A DNA stretch of 64,000 nucleotides from Ilumatobacteraceae bacterium. Its GTDB lineage: Bacteria; Actinomycetota; Acidimicrobiia; Acidimicrobiales; Ilumatobacteraceae. Below are positions 17,421 through 25,549 of this stretch, one piece after another; the first letter of the stretch is position 1; each line of letters starts with the position of its first letter. A program made the translations under genes and the position numbers. The notes under the pieces were generated by a model. The model was not told the origin of the DNA and did not search any database. It worked only from the letters and a program-made list of their open reading frames with translations. The stretch spans positions 62,001-126,000 of the forward strand of contig JAJTEL010000006.1 in the NCBI GenBank assembly GCA_021299715.1, given 5' to 3'.

Positions 17421-18541
17421 GGCACTACCACCTTAATTTCGCCCTCTGCGCCAGGAACCGTGAACGAGTAGCCCTGTTCTTCGCTAGATGGCTTCTTGAT
17501 ATTGAGGGTGAGAACTTGTTCCTGGTTCTTGCCAGCAAGTTGAGTACAAGTGCCCAGTTCTTCTTCTTTGCCGGTCTCGTCATTCACAGCTTTTCCAAGA
17601 TTGACAACAAGGCGATGATCTTCTTCATCCAAGTTGCGGAACAAGATGTTGGTGGCGTTTGAGCGTGGGACCGTGATGGTGTCGACGTCTTTCTCGAGAC
17701 CAATCATTTGGGCGCGAATTTTTCCGTCCTCTACAAACACGGTGGCAAGAACTGCGGAGCGCAACGACACAGTGTTGTTCGCTTCGTGGTCGTAGTACTT
17801 ACCTTCTTCTTCGCCACATTCACGATGTGTCTTGGAATAGTGATCGGCCTCGGCGTACTCGACAAGCTCGCTTCTCTCACCAGAAATAGCTGTGGCTACA
17901 CCGGCTACTGCAAGCAGCAAAGCTCCGGCGGTAACAACAAGTGCAACACTCTTGCCACGCAACGTTGGCTTTGTGGCCACCAAGAATGCAAACACCATGA
18001 TTGCTGTTGCCACAACAATGAAGATGACTGATGCACCGTCTTTTGATGCGGCAAGCATGATGCGTGAGAAAAAGTACGCAATAACACCAAGACCAACTGC
18101 TGCAAGCCCTGGGTAATCGAGTGCGCCAATAGCACGGTGACGTACTAAGTCGTTGAACTCAGCGTCGGCGGACGCACGTTCGGCCCAATCTTGAATGGTC
18201 CACTCAACGCCGCCACCCACAAGAACAGCGATACCGAGAACAAACACAATGGGGTGTGTTGCTACGCCGAGCAAAACAACCGCTGCACCAAGTGCGAACA
18301 CGATTGGCCAGAACGATGGTGTTGGAGCGTATGCCGCAGCTTCCACTGCTTCGGCTTCAGTCTCTGCATCGCCATCTCGCGTGAAGAGCGAGAATCCTGC
18401 AACTAACGCACCAGCAAGCAAAAGACCAAAGAGCGCGACCGCACCGATGTCGGATGGGTTAACAAAGATGGTGTACAGAACTGCCGACACCAACGACAAG
18501 CCGGTGAGGCCAAGAAAGTATTTGGAACCTGGAGTAAACAT
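17417..18541 (-). CDS. Multi-helix membrane protein with C-terminal cupredoxin-like domain, oxidase-associated
   Basis: The 374-residue protein lies within the oxidase operon. Residues 1-60 hold two helices. About 75-110 begins SFWPIVFALGAAVV, resembling the C-terminal extension of ctaD and actinobacterial CtaF. Three more helices follow (about 140-225). The last 140 residues lie outside the membrane and look cupredoxin-like (LRNLDEEDHRLVVNLG, TCTQL), but without a clear copper set. It may be a CtaF-type accessory subunit. I do not recognise a named ortholog. Confidence 0.7.
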   Translation of the reverse strand: MFTPGSKYFLGLTGLSLVSAVLYTIFVNPSDIGAVALFGLLLAGALVAGFSLFTRDGDAETEAEAVEAAAYAPTPSFWPIVFALGAAVVLLGVATHPIVFVLGIAVLVGGGVEWTIQDWAERASADAEFNDLVRHRAIGALDYPGLAAVGLGVIAYFFSRIMLAASKDGASVIFIVVATAIMVFAFLVATKPTLRGKSVALVVTAGALLLAVAGVATAISGERSELVEYAEADHYSKTHRECGEEEGKYYDHEANNTVSLRSAVLATVFVEDGKIRAQMIGLEKDVDTITVPRSNATNILFRNLDEEDHRLVVNLGKAVNDETGKEEELGTCTQLAGKNQEQVLTLNIKKPSSEEQGYSFTVPGAEGEIKVVVP

Positions 18542-18547
18542 GTTTCC

Positions 18548-19153
18548 CTACTTCTGCACGTACACGAAGAACCACACAGCGGTGAATGCCGCGGTGAGAA
18601 AGTACCAATACAACGCGTGAGCCGAGACAACTTGTTGGTCATCATCGCGCCCACCAATAGAACGAAAGAACGTCACCGCAGTGAACGCCATGCCAGTAAT
18701 CACAAGGAACATCATTGTTCCGGTAATTGCATAGAAGAGAGTTTGGAATGCGCCTTCGGCAAGGCCCAGTTCCATTTGCAAATAGATAGCAATTTGAGCG
18801 TTCACAATTGCGATGCCCAAACCGAACGTTATGACGAGTGCGAGCGAACGATGTCCGCCGTCACGGCGCTTTGCTGAATACACCGCCCACTGAGCCATGA
18901 GCGCAGCGAATGGGAACGTTGCAAACATTGTGTTGGCCGCAACTTCTGGAATGGTGATGGACTCTGGCATCCAGTCTTTAATGATGCGAAGTCCGTCGCT
19001 TGATTCGCGTGTTGGCGACCCTGCGCGGAACTTCATCCACATTGCAAGCATTCCGGCAATCAACATTGCAGCACCGGCAGCAACGAGTGCTGTGGAGACA
19101 AGAAGTTGACGACGAGATGACTGCTGTGGTGCAGCGGGCAATGCGAGGCTCAT
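18548..19153 (-). CDS. Divergent cytochrome c oxidase subunit III paralog
   Basis: The 201-residue protein has five helices and the subunit III layout, ending in HALYWYFLTAAFTAVWFFVYV. Compared with ctaE here, the WHFVDxVW signature is changed to WYFLTAAF and the SEC-LLFGG Glu region is lost. It overlaps the start of the subunit I paralog by four bases (ATGA), so the two degenerate subunits are translationally coupled. It is likely a structural partner of that protein. The subunit III assignment comes from topology, position and the partial C-terminal motif. Confidence 0.72.
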   Translation of the reverse strand: MSLALPAAPQQSSRRQLLVSTALVAAGAAMLIAGMLAMWMKFRAGSPTRESSDGLRIIKDWMPESITIPEVAANTMFATFPFAALMAQWAVYSAKRRDGGHRSLALVITFGLGIAIVNAQIAIYLQMELGLAEGAFQTLFYAITGTMMFLVITGMAFTAVTFFRSIGGRDDDQQVVSAHALYWYFLTAAFTAVWFFVYVQK

Positions 19154-20760
19154 GCCGGTACCTCCTGTGAAGGCTTTGCGTCGAGAAGTGGCTCACTTGA
19201 GTGCACTGTTGCAAGAGCAGCAAAGTTGTTGAGTGGTGCTGGTGATGGCACCGACCACTCAAGCGTGTGCGCATCCCACGGATCGTCGGTTGCGCCTGCC
19301 CCTGCGCGAACTGCCTGAACCAGCAAGCCGACAAATGCGAGAACGACGAGAGCAACAAGGGCTGCACCAGCACCTGCAAGAAGGTTCCACAATGCGACAG
19401 GACCGTCGTAGTCAAAACCAAACACTGCGTGAGCGGGTTGCTTCGAGAAGCCAGCGATGTACAGCGGCAACGCTGCAAGAACTGTTCCGATAAGACCAAG
19501 TCCTGCAAGGCCCAACACTTTCTTGTCGTCGAGAACAACGCCCCACAACTTCGGTGCCCAGTGCGTGAGTGCTCCCAATGCGCACAGAACACTGCCGTAC
19601 ACGAGATACGCCGTTACACCTTCACCAAATGATGTGGTGACGATGTTTGCGGATTCGATGTGCTGGACGAAACTGCCTGCAACCCCAGCAAGAATCATGA
19701 GCGAACCAAGCACGGCGAATGCAAATGCTGCATTCACGCGAGGACGGCCTTCTTTCAAAGCAAGAAGCGCAACGGCAACACTGACCAGTACACCAAGCAA
19801 TGGCAAGCCGTTAAACAACAAGAACGGCAATGTGCTGCTGATCTTGTCACTTGATGATCCATCGAGATTCAAAGTGTGGCTGCTTTGTGTGACAGCTCCC
19901 AAAACACCAGAGGTTGCAAGACCGAGACCGATAAGCACAACGGGGCGCAAGGGTTGACGAACGCGAGCAGCGACGGGCGCAATCTCGGCAAGCACACCAA
20001 GAGCCATCACAATAAAGACAAACGACATCGGTTGCGCATACACCCAACCCAGCCACTTCTCAATTTCTTTGTTCGAACCGAAGGCAACTTGACCGGCTGT
20101 GTGATCGGCATACAGATAGATGAGAGTTCCGATAGCAACCGGAAGGCTGAGAATGCTGGTGATTGAACCAACAAGTGCCGACCACGAAAACGCAGGAACC
20201 ATGTCCATGCTCATTCCGGGCGCACGAGATGTCATAACCGTGGTTGCAACAGAAACACTGCCCGCGATGATGCCAACGGCAACAAGTGCGACACCCATTA
20301 AGAACAGGTCGACCATGTCGCCATTGCCGCCACCAGGACCACCGTTACCAATGATTGATATGAGGACGAGTCCAGACCCGAACAACCACGACCAGAAACT
20401 GAATTGGGCAAGACGTGGCAGCGAGATTGCGCGCGAACCAACTTGCAATGGAACCACTGCAATTGCAATGCCAAGGAAGAGCGGAGCAAGCAATCCCAAA
20501 ATCATGAGATGGCGCGAGTACCACGACAACTGCAACGCTGCGTCTCCTGCAATGAGTTCAAGCCCACTTGGACTCATACGTTCGAAACCAAAGATGGCTC
20601 CGAGTACGGCGACTTCAATCGCGTGAATGAGAGACCAACCGATGAACAGCCTGCCGATCTTCTTGTGATCGCTGCTGGTCACCCATTGGCCGACGGCAGC
20701 AATAAACGAAGAGCCGTTGGCCTTCGTTGTTGCGCCGACGTGTGTGTCGATGGTGGTCAT
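19150..20760 (-). CDS. Subunit I-like haem-copper oxidase paralog lacking metal ligands
   Basis: The 536-residue, roughly 12-helix protein is plainly related to ctaD: SDHKKIG, VPLQVGSRAISLPRLAQFSFW, SRAPGMSM, and DDPWDAHTLEWS near the end. The metal sites are gone. The HPEVY equivalent is QPMSF (Q243, F247), the His-His pair falls at TQSS (291-294), and the HFH equivalent falls at 381-383 (GVT). The only His near the helix-II ligand (H84) is out of register by two. It cannot be a normal oxidase. It is first in the operon, so it is expressed before the real subunits. Function is unknown. Confidence 0.85.
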   Translation of the reverse strand: MTTIDTHVGATTKANGSSFIAAVGQWVTSSDHKKIGRLFIGWSLIHAIEVAVLGAIFGFERMSPSGLELIAGDAALQLSWYSRHLMILGLLAPLFLGIAIAVVPLQVGSRAISLPRLAQFSFWSWLFGSGLVLISIIGNGGPGGGNGDMVDLFLMGVALVAVGIIAGSVSVATTVMTSRAPGMSMDMVPAFSWSALVGSITSILSLPVAIGTLIYLYADHTAGQVAFGSNKEIEKWLGWVYAQPMSFVFIVMALGVLAEIAPVAARVRQPLRPVVLIGLGLATSGVLGAVTQSSHTLNLDGSSSDKISSTLPFLLFNGLPLLGVLVSVAVALLALKEGRPRVNAAFAFAVLGSLMILAGVAGSFVQHIESANIVTTSFGEGVTAYLVYGSVLCALGALTHWAPKLWGVVLDDKKVLGLAGLGLIGTVLAALPLYIAGFSKQPAHAVFGFDYDGPVALWNLLAGAGAALVALVVLAFVGLLVQAVRAGAGATDDPWDAHTLEWSVPSPAPLNNFAALATVHSSEPLLDAKPSQEVPA

Positions 20761-20905
20761 TTTCGGATGGTCTCCCGGTGCACCCCGTTAGTCCACAGGA
20801 CCTCGGGGGTGAGTACGCCTAGATGTAACGCACTAACACTACCCATCACCCCTGTTCTAAACGGAAATCCCCAGAGCGTTGGGACTTAGTGCAATTGCGA
20901 AGAAA

Positions 20906-21838
20906 TCAGTGGATGAAGACGTCGACCGTGAGCGCCACAAACAACAAAGTGACGTACGAGATGGAGAAGGTGAAAAGGCGCATGGACGCTGCTGGGCTGG
21001 TGCTTCGGCCTAGTGCAATTGTGCCCCAGAGGAAAGCCCCACCCAGCAGGGCTGCCGAGATTCCGTAGAACCACCCCATATCGCCAACTGGGACCACGAC
21101 CAGACTGCACACCGTGAGAGCGACTGTGTATCGCACCATCGATGCGATGACTTTTTCGTGCGATTCCACAACGGGAAGCATGGGTACACCGGCGGCCTTG
21201 TAGTCGTCGCTGTGCTTAATGGCGAGGGCCCAAAAATGGGGCGGGGTCCACAAGAAAATCAGCAAAAACAGCAGCCAGGGGGTCCAACCCAGGGAATTTG
21301 TTACCGCAGCCCAGCCGACCAGCACCGGAACTGCCCCTGCAGCGCCACCAATCACGATGTTTTGCTTGCTTGTGCGCTTTAGCCACAGTGAATACACGAA
21401 GACATAGAAGAAGGTGGCCGACAGCGCCAGCAGACCCGACAACAGGTTTGCCCCCGCCCACAAGACGGCAAAAGCCAAAATTTCCAAGGAAATAGCGAAA
21501 ATAAGGGCATTTCGTGGGGCAATAAGACCCGTGACCAAAGGGCGGGTCTTGGTGCGCTCCATGAGGGCGTCGATGTCGCGGTCGATGTACATGTTGATGG
21601 CGTTGGCACCGCCGGCAGCAAGCGACCCACCAATCAACGTGACGAGGATGAGACCAAGATCTGGCCAGCCACCTTCGGCCACCACCATTGTGGGAACGGT
21701 GGTGATGAGCAGAAGCTCAATGATTCTGGGCTTTGTGAGCGCAATGTAGCCACCAAGCACCGACCGCGGGGCGCGACCCGATTCATGGCTTCGCCGTGCA
21801 AATCGCGACGGGACAACGGGGCGGACATTGAGGGGCAC
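20906..21838 (-). CDS. ctaB: Protoheme IX farnesyltransferase (haem O synthase)
   Basis: The 310-residue UbiA-family protein has nine helices. The first Asp-rich motif is NAINMYIDRDIDALMERTKTR and the second region is LWTPPHFWALAIKHSDDYKAAG. It adds farnesyl to haem b to make haem O, the precursor of haem A for the oxidase. It is 145 bases upstream of the oxidase operon, in the same orientation, and divergent from clpS. Confidence 0.96.
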   Translation of the reverse strand: MPLNVRPVVPSRFARRSHESGRAPRSVLGGYIALTKPRIIELLLITTVPTMVVAEGGWPDLGLILVTLIGGSLAAGGANAINMYIDRDIDALMERTKTRPLVTGLIAPRNALIFAISLEILAFAVLWAGANLLSGLLALSATFFYVFVYSLWLKRTSKQNIVIGGAAGAVPVLVGWAAVTNSLGWTPWLLFLLIFLWTPPHFWALAIKHSDDYKAAGVPMLPVVESHEKVIASMVRYTVALTVCSLVVVPVGDMGWFYGISAALLGGAFLWGTIALGRSTSPAASMRLFTFSISYVTLLFVALTVDVFIH

Positions 21839-21865
21839 GGGTACTCATCGTATGGGGGGTAGGCA

Positions 21866-22222
21866 TTGACGACCAATCGCACGCAGAATGTTTCCGTGCC
21901 ATTCACCACACCTGTCCCCCACACTGTGGAGATGTCCCAGGTTGCAGAGCCCGACCTTAAGGAAAACACCGACGAAGTGGCCGAACACGACCGGCCCTGG
22001 ATTGTGCTGGTGTGGAATGACCCCATCAATCTCATGTCGTATGTGTCGTTCGTTTTTCAAAAGCTCTTCGGTTACTCAAAAGAGAAAGCCGACGAACTGA
22101 TGTTGGATGTTCACGAGAAGGGTCGTGCGGTTGTTTCAAATGGTCCACGTGAAAAAGCAGAAATCGATGTCTTTCGATTACACGAACATGGTTTGTGGGC
22201 AACAATGCAGCAAGACTCATGA
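21866..22222 (+). CDS. clpS: ATP-dependent Clp protease adaptor ClpS
   Basis: The 118-residue protein has the ClpS core from about residue 43: [21 protein letters not shown], then the [22 protein letters not shown] helix region that binds ClpC/ClpA. It recognises N-degron substrates. The TTG start at 21866 has a purine-rich GGGGGGTAGG just upstream. ATG 21932 is the alternative, giving a shorter disordered N-terminus. It overlaps DUF2017 by four bases. Confidence 0.94.
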   Translation: MTTNRTQNVSVPFTTPVPHTVEMSQVAEPDLKENTDEVAEHDRPWIVLVWNDPINLMSYVSFVFQKLFGYSKEKADELMLDVHEKGRAVVSNGPREKAEIDVFRLHEHGLWATMQQDS

Positions 22223-22704
22223 GACGTAAACGGCAATCAGGCCCAATTGAAGCAATAGATAATGGGCTTTTTGAGATACGCCTTACTTCGGACGAACGCG
22301 CAACCTTGTTGGGATTTGTTGACCAATTAGTGGAAGTCATGTTGGCGCCGCCCAGCGATCCGCGATTGCGTCGTTTGTTTCCCACCGCATATCACGACAA
22401 CCCTGAGTTTGATTCCGAATACCAGACCTACATGCGCGATGAACTTGCGCAATCACGGGCTACATCAATTCAGACGGTTCGCGAAGTTCTCAGTTCAGAA
22501 GATCCGTTAACCGAGAGTCAGTTGTACGCGTTCATGACCGTGCTGAACAGCTTGCGCTTGGTGCTTGGAACCTTGCTCGATGTCGATGAGGCCGACGACC
22601 TTGACCTCATTCCTGAAGACAGCCCTGCCTACGGACAAGCCCAGTTGTACGAATACTTGGGTTGGCTACTTGAGTGGACAGTCTCGGCACTTTCAGGGGA
22701 ATAG
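22219..22704 (+). CDS. DUF2017 family protein
   Basis: The 161-residue protein begins at ATG 22219, overlapping the clpS stop (ATGA). An upstream in-frame start is less likely. The mid region [17 protein letters not shown] and the C-terminal [16 protein letters not shown] match the actinobacterial DUF2017 family as I recall it. The family sits next to clpS in many actinobacteria, so a role in the Clp system is likely but not established. Confidence 0.87.
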   Translation: MRRKRQSGPIEAIDNGLFEIRLTSDERATLLGFVDQLVEVMLAPPSDPRLRRLFPTAYHDNPEFDSEYQTYMRDELAQSRATSIQTVREVLSSEDPLTESQLYAFMTVLNSLRLVLGTLLDVDEADDLDLIPEDSPAYGQAQLYEYLGWLLEWTVSALSGE

Positions 22705-22772
22705 AACCTTTTAGGGCGTATTGTTGAGGCGCTCCCGATAGTGTCATAGTGCTCTCAACCGGAGTCGTTCTA

Positions 22773-22845
22773 GCCCCCATCGTCTAGAGGCCTAGGACAC
22801 CACCCTTTCAAGGTGGCGGCACGGGTTCGAATCCCGTTGGGGGTG
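22773..22845 (+). tRNA. tRNA-Glu (TTC)
   Basis: The cloverleaf folds well: acceptor GCCCCCA with TGGGGGT, anticodon stem CCACC/GGTGG, loop CTTTCAA with anticodon TTC, and T arm CGGGTTCGAATCCCG. The 3' CCA is not fully encoded (GCA follows). It is first of three tRNAs in a row. Confidence 0.96.
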
Positions 22846-22885
22846 CAAAGAGACCAAGAGGTTTTCTCGCAAGAGGTTCTCTCTA

Positions 22886-22962
22886 GGTCCCGTGGTGAAG
22901 TTGGAGTTCACGCCGGCCTGTCAAGCCGGAGGTCGCGGGTTCGAGTCCCGTCGGGACCGCCA
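22886..22962 (+). tRNA. tRNA-Asp (GTC)
   Basis: The acceptor GGTCCCG pairs with CGGGACC, the anticodon stem CCGGC/GCCGG encloses CTGTCAA (anticodon GTC), and the T arm is GCGGGTTCGAGTCCCGT. The CCA end is encoded at 22960-22962. Confidence 0.97.
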
Positions 22963-23019
22963 TCAATGGCGGAAGCGTCATTGAAAACCTGTTCAAGCAA
23001 CGCATGTTGATTGCAACAC

Positions 23020-23095
23020 GGTCGAGTAGCTCAGTTGGCAGAGCACACGCCTGAAAAGCGTGGGGTCACCGGATCGACGCCGGTCTCGACCACCA
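23020..23095 (+). tRNA. tRNA-Phe (GAA)
   Basis: The acceptor GGTCGAG pairs with CTCGACC, the D arm is TAGCTCAGTTGGCAGAG, the anticodon loop is CTGAAAA (GAA), and CCA is encoded at 23093-23095. The T loop reads ATCGACG, so position 54 is A rather than T. Confidence 0.95.
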
Positions 23096-23098
23096 TCT

Positions 23099-23128
23099 AC
23101 GACGACCGTTTGGTCGTCGTTTTTGTTT
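23099..23128 (+). terminator. Intrinsic terminator after the tRNA cluster
   Basis: A perfect 9-bp stem, ACGACGACC with GGTCGTCGT around loop GTTT, is followed by TTTTGTTT. It lies three bases after tRNA-Phe and touches the 3' end of the convergent thioesterase gene. Confidence 0.92.
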
Positions 23129-23945
23129 ATTGCGACGCGCTCAAACGCACCAGTGTTTCTTGCGCCACCGTTGCCACGTGTGTCCCGTCTTCATGGAAGA
23201 CATACCCAAAGGCCAATCCGCGACCATTGATGTATGCGTGACAGTTCATTTCGTACAAGTGCCACGCACTGGCATCAACATCGCGATGAAACCACACTGT
23301 GTGATCCAAACTTGCCGAGAAAAAAGCGTTCTCCACATTCCACTTCTCACACAGTTCAGGAACTCCTCTAATAACTGCGCCAGTTGGCAAATCATCGGAC
23401 AAATACGCCAACGCGCAACGGTTCAACAGTTGATCGCCGCCGAAATCTTCGGTTGTGCGATACCAGCCCATAAGCCGACCTGAACCATCGCGACCATCGT
23501 TCAGTGTGATGTCTCGTGGCACATCGCGTTGCTCAATGTACGGAGACCATGTTTCTGCTTCTGGTAGTTCATGTGGATACGGAATTCCTGCAGGAAGAGA
23601 CACCGAAGAAATTTCTGGAGATACTTCGGGCAGTTGATAGCTGGCTTCCAAGTTCAAGATTGCGCCGTTTGATTGACGCGCAACAACGCGACGAGTGGAA
23701 AAACTACGACCGTTGCGAATTCGATCTACCTCGTAACGAACAGTTTCACTGTTGTCGCCACGACGAATGAAATATGCGCGCACAGAATGTGGCAGAAATC
23801 CTTCCTCAACAGTTGTTGATGCTGCGCGAAGTGACTGTGCAACGATGTGCCCGCCATACAGTCCGCCCCACGTGTACGGAAAACCTTCGCCCACCATGAC
23901 ATCAGTGCCATGTGTCGTCAGTTCGAACAGTTTTTCAAGGCTCAT
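23127..23945 (-). CDS. Acyl-CoA thioesterase II (TesB-like)
   Basis: The 272-residue protein has the double hotdog layout. The N-terminal domain contains GGLYGGHIVAQSLRAA (conserved Gly-His). The C-terminal domain has ASLDHTVWFHRDVDASAWHLY with the active-site Asp-His. It hydrolyses acyl-CoA. It is the second gene after the cupredoxin-like lipoprotein, on the same strand, with their overlap of four bases suggesting coupling. Confidence 0.93.
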   Translation of the reverse strand: MSLEKLFELTTHGTDVMVGEGFPYTWGGLYGGHIVAQSLRAASTTVEEGFLPHSVRAYFIRRGDNSETVRYEVDRIRNGRSFSTRRVVARQSNGAILNLEASYQLPEVSPEISSVSLPAGIPYPHELPEAETWSPYIEQRDVPRDITLNDGRDGSGRLMGWYRTTEDFGGDQLLNRCALAYLSDDLPTGAVIRGVPELCEKWNVENAFFSASLDHTVWFHRDVDASAWHLYEMNCHAYINGRGLAFGYVFHEDGTHVATVAQETLVRLSASQ

Positions 23946-24334
23946 GGTGCACTCACTCTCAAAATGGAAACAAGCTCTTGTGATTCATGACTTTCAATTT
24001 CAAAATCACCTACTTGTGTTGCTTGAAATGTCATGGTTCCAATTTCACCTTTTTCAAGTGATCCGGTGGACAAGTCATAGCCATGAAGATGAATGTCGTC
24101 GTGACTGTTTGGATTCACAACATTCAAGACAACTTGCGCACCTTGCACAACATCAATGACCACGTCTACGCCAGTGTTTTCGCCAACAGTGACGGTGTAT
24201 TCAAAAGAGCCACTGCCCAGAACCGTTGTTGCCGATTCTTTCGATGTCACCAACGTTGAATCTGTAGACGTCGACGAAGAACTACACCCAGTAAGAAGAA
24301 CAGCGGTAACAGCACATGCGAAGATTTTCTTCAT
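23942..24334 (-). CDS. Small cupredoxin-like lipoprotein
   Basis: The 130-residue protein has a lipobox TGC at C17 and a Ser/Thr linker, then a cupredoxin-like domain. The segment DDIHLHGYDL and the later FEIESHESQELV correspond to copper-site His regions of small actinobacterial cupredoxins (EfeO-N-like), but no Cys is present, so a classic type I copper site is incomplete. It is likely exported and membrane-anchored. Its stop overlaps the thioesterase start. Confidence 0.72.
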   Translation of the reverse strand: MKKIFACAVTAVLLTGCSSSSTSTDSTLVTSKESATTVLGSGSFEYTVTVGENTGVDVVIDVVQGAQVVLNVVNPNSHDDIHLHGYDLSTGSLEKGEIGTMTFQATQVGDFEIESHESQELVSILRVSAP

Positions 24335-24378
24335 TAGTTCATTCTTCCAATTTGGTATGTGCAGAATGAAATAGTTGT

Positions 24379-24972
24379 CTACGAACCAAACTCAAAACCC
24401 AAATCGGGTGCTGTCAATAACGGCTTGTAGGGAATACCGGCTTCAGCGGCCATTGCCGCGCATGTACCCCCACGATCAACGATGACGGTAATAAGAACTG
24501 GCACAGCGCCGAATTCATACACCGCTTCTACTGCTTCAAAAATGCTGGTTCCACGAGTAACTGTGTCTTCGGTAATGACAACTTTGTCTCCAGGTTGCAA
24601 GGCCCCGGCAATTCGACCAGTAACGCCATGATCTTTGGCTTCCTTCCGCACACTAAAACTGCGAAGGTTGCGTCCCTTTGTTGCGGCAACTGCTGCAATG
24701 CCGTACGCAACGGGATCGGCACCCATGGTGAGACCACCAATGGCGGATGCATCACTTGGAATAATCGCGAGCGCTGCTTCGGCTACCGCCAGCACGCCAT
24801 CGGGCCGACAAACCGTTTGTTTAGTGTCGAGAAACCACGAACTCTTGCGTCCAGATTTCAATGTGAAATCGCCCGTCTTCAACGAATGCTGAAACACATG
24901 ATCCCGAAGACGTGCACGGACGGGGTCCAGTTCAGGAACACCACTGGGGGTATGCGGATACAACGAAGACAT
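24379..24972 (-). CDS. pyrE: Orotate phosphoribosyltransferase
   Basis: The 197-residue protein has the OPRTase features: TLKSGRKSSWFLDTK near the start, GGLTMGADPVAYGIA and the PRPP-binding motif VVITEDTVTRGTS. It joins orotate to PRPP to form OMP in pyrimidine synthesis. ATG 24972 is preceded directly by an in-frame GTG, so the start may be one codon earlier. The monocistronic context, away from other pyr genes, resembles M. tuberculosis. Confidence 0.95.
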   Translation of the reverse strand: MSSLYPHTPSGVPELDPVRARLRDHVFQHSLKTGDFTLKSGRKSSWFLDTKQTVCRPDGVLAVAEAALAIIPSDASAIGGLTMGADPVAYGIAAVAATKGRNLRSFSVRKEAKDHGVTGRIAGALQPGDKVVITEDTVTRGTSIFEAVEAVYEFGAVPVLITVIVDRGGTCAAMAAEAGIPYKPLLTAPDLGFEFGS

Positions 24973-25033
24973 CACGGCGACACTACTTGTCAGAATGCTT
25001 ACCGTTCCGTAAAAACACCATCAGAGAAGAAAG

Positions 25034-25066
25034 GTTGGACCTACCAACAGAAAAGTAGGTTTTCTG
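25034..25066. repeat. Two abutting short inverted repeats in the pyrE upstream region
   Basis: GTTGG-ACCTA-CCAAC (25034-25048) and CAGAAAA-GTAGG-TTTTCTG (25048-25066) share base 25048. A CCTACCAA direct repeat occurs at 25040-25047 and again about 25079-25086. They lie in the 160-base divergent gap between pyrE and the conserved small gene. They could be operator or RNA hairpins; no function is known. Confidence 0.45.
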
Positions 25067-25132
25067 ACACTACGAAGTCCTACCAAATCGGTAAGAATGA
25101 CTTCCCAACAAATTTTTGAGTACAGATCCGAA

Positions 25133-25549
25133 ATGGCACCTAAAACTTCAGCAAAACAAACAGCAATGAGTACCGCCCACAAAAAGGCACTGGCGAACGG
25201 GCGCAATGAGGGTCGCATCATCCGCGAATACCTCGAAATTGTGGAAGCAACAAAACCAAAACGGGGGCGTCGTCGCACTCCGGAATCAATTGCCAAGCGC
25301 CTCTCGGTGATTTCCGTTGAACTGAAAACCGCCGACCCAGTCACCAAGGTGCGACTCATTCAGGAACGATTGAATTTGCGCACTGAATTGGCCAGTATGA
25401 AATCAAAGCAAGAAATTGCATCGGCCGAAGCGCGCTTTGTAAAAGTTGCAAAGTCATTCAGTGAACGAAACGACATCACATTTGACGCATGGCGTGAATT
25501 CGGAGTTACTCCAACGGTGCTGAAGCGCGCCGGAATTACGAACGACTAA
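25133..25549 (+). CDS. Conserved actinobacterial hypothetical protein, helical, Lys/Arg-rich
   Basis: The 138-residue protein is predicted mostly helical. After a basic start (SAHKKALANGR) comes KPKRGRRRTPES, then a Leu-rich region LIQERLNLRTELASM that could form a coiled coil, and a C-terminal AWREFGVTPTVLKRAGI. I recall similar uncharacterised proteins in many actinobacteria. The basic stretch suggests nucleic-acid or ribosome contact, which is only inference. ATG 25133 was preferred over 25097 because it gives a typical family N-terminus; neither has a strong ribosome site. It overlaps purB by four bases, tail to tail. Confidence 0.65.
   Translation: MAPKTSAKQTAMSTAHKKALANGRNEGRIIREYLEIVEATKPKRGRRRTPESIAKRLSVISVELKTADPVTKVRLIQERLNLRTELASMKSKQEIASAEARFVKVAKSFSERNDITFDAWREFGVTPTVLKRAGITND

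Noticed and set aside
20761-20905. Specific promoter for the oxidase operon
   Set aside because: The gap has several loose hexamers but none with convincing -35/-10 spacing, so no site is reported.
22140-22165. CACGTG-centred sequence in clpS resembling parS (GTTTCACGTGAAAC)
   Set aside because: Only the CACGTGAAA half fits; the other half is TGGTC. It lies inside a coding region and other CACGTG sites in the window are no better.
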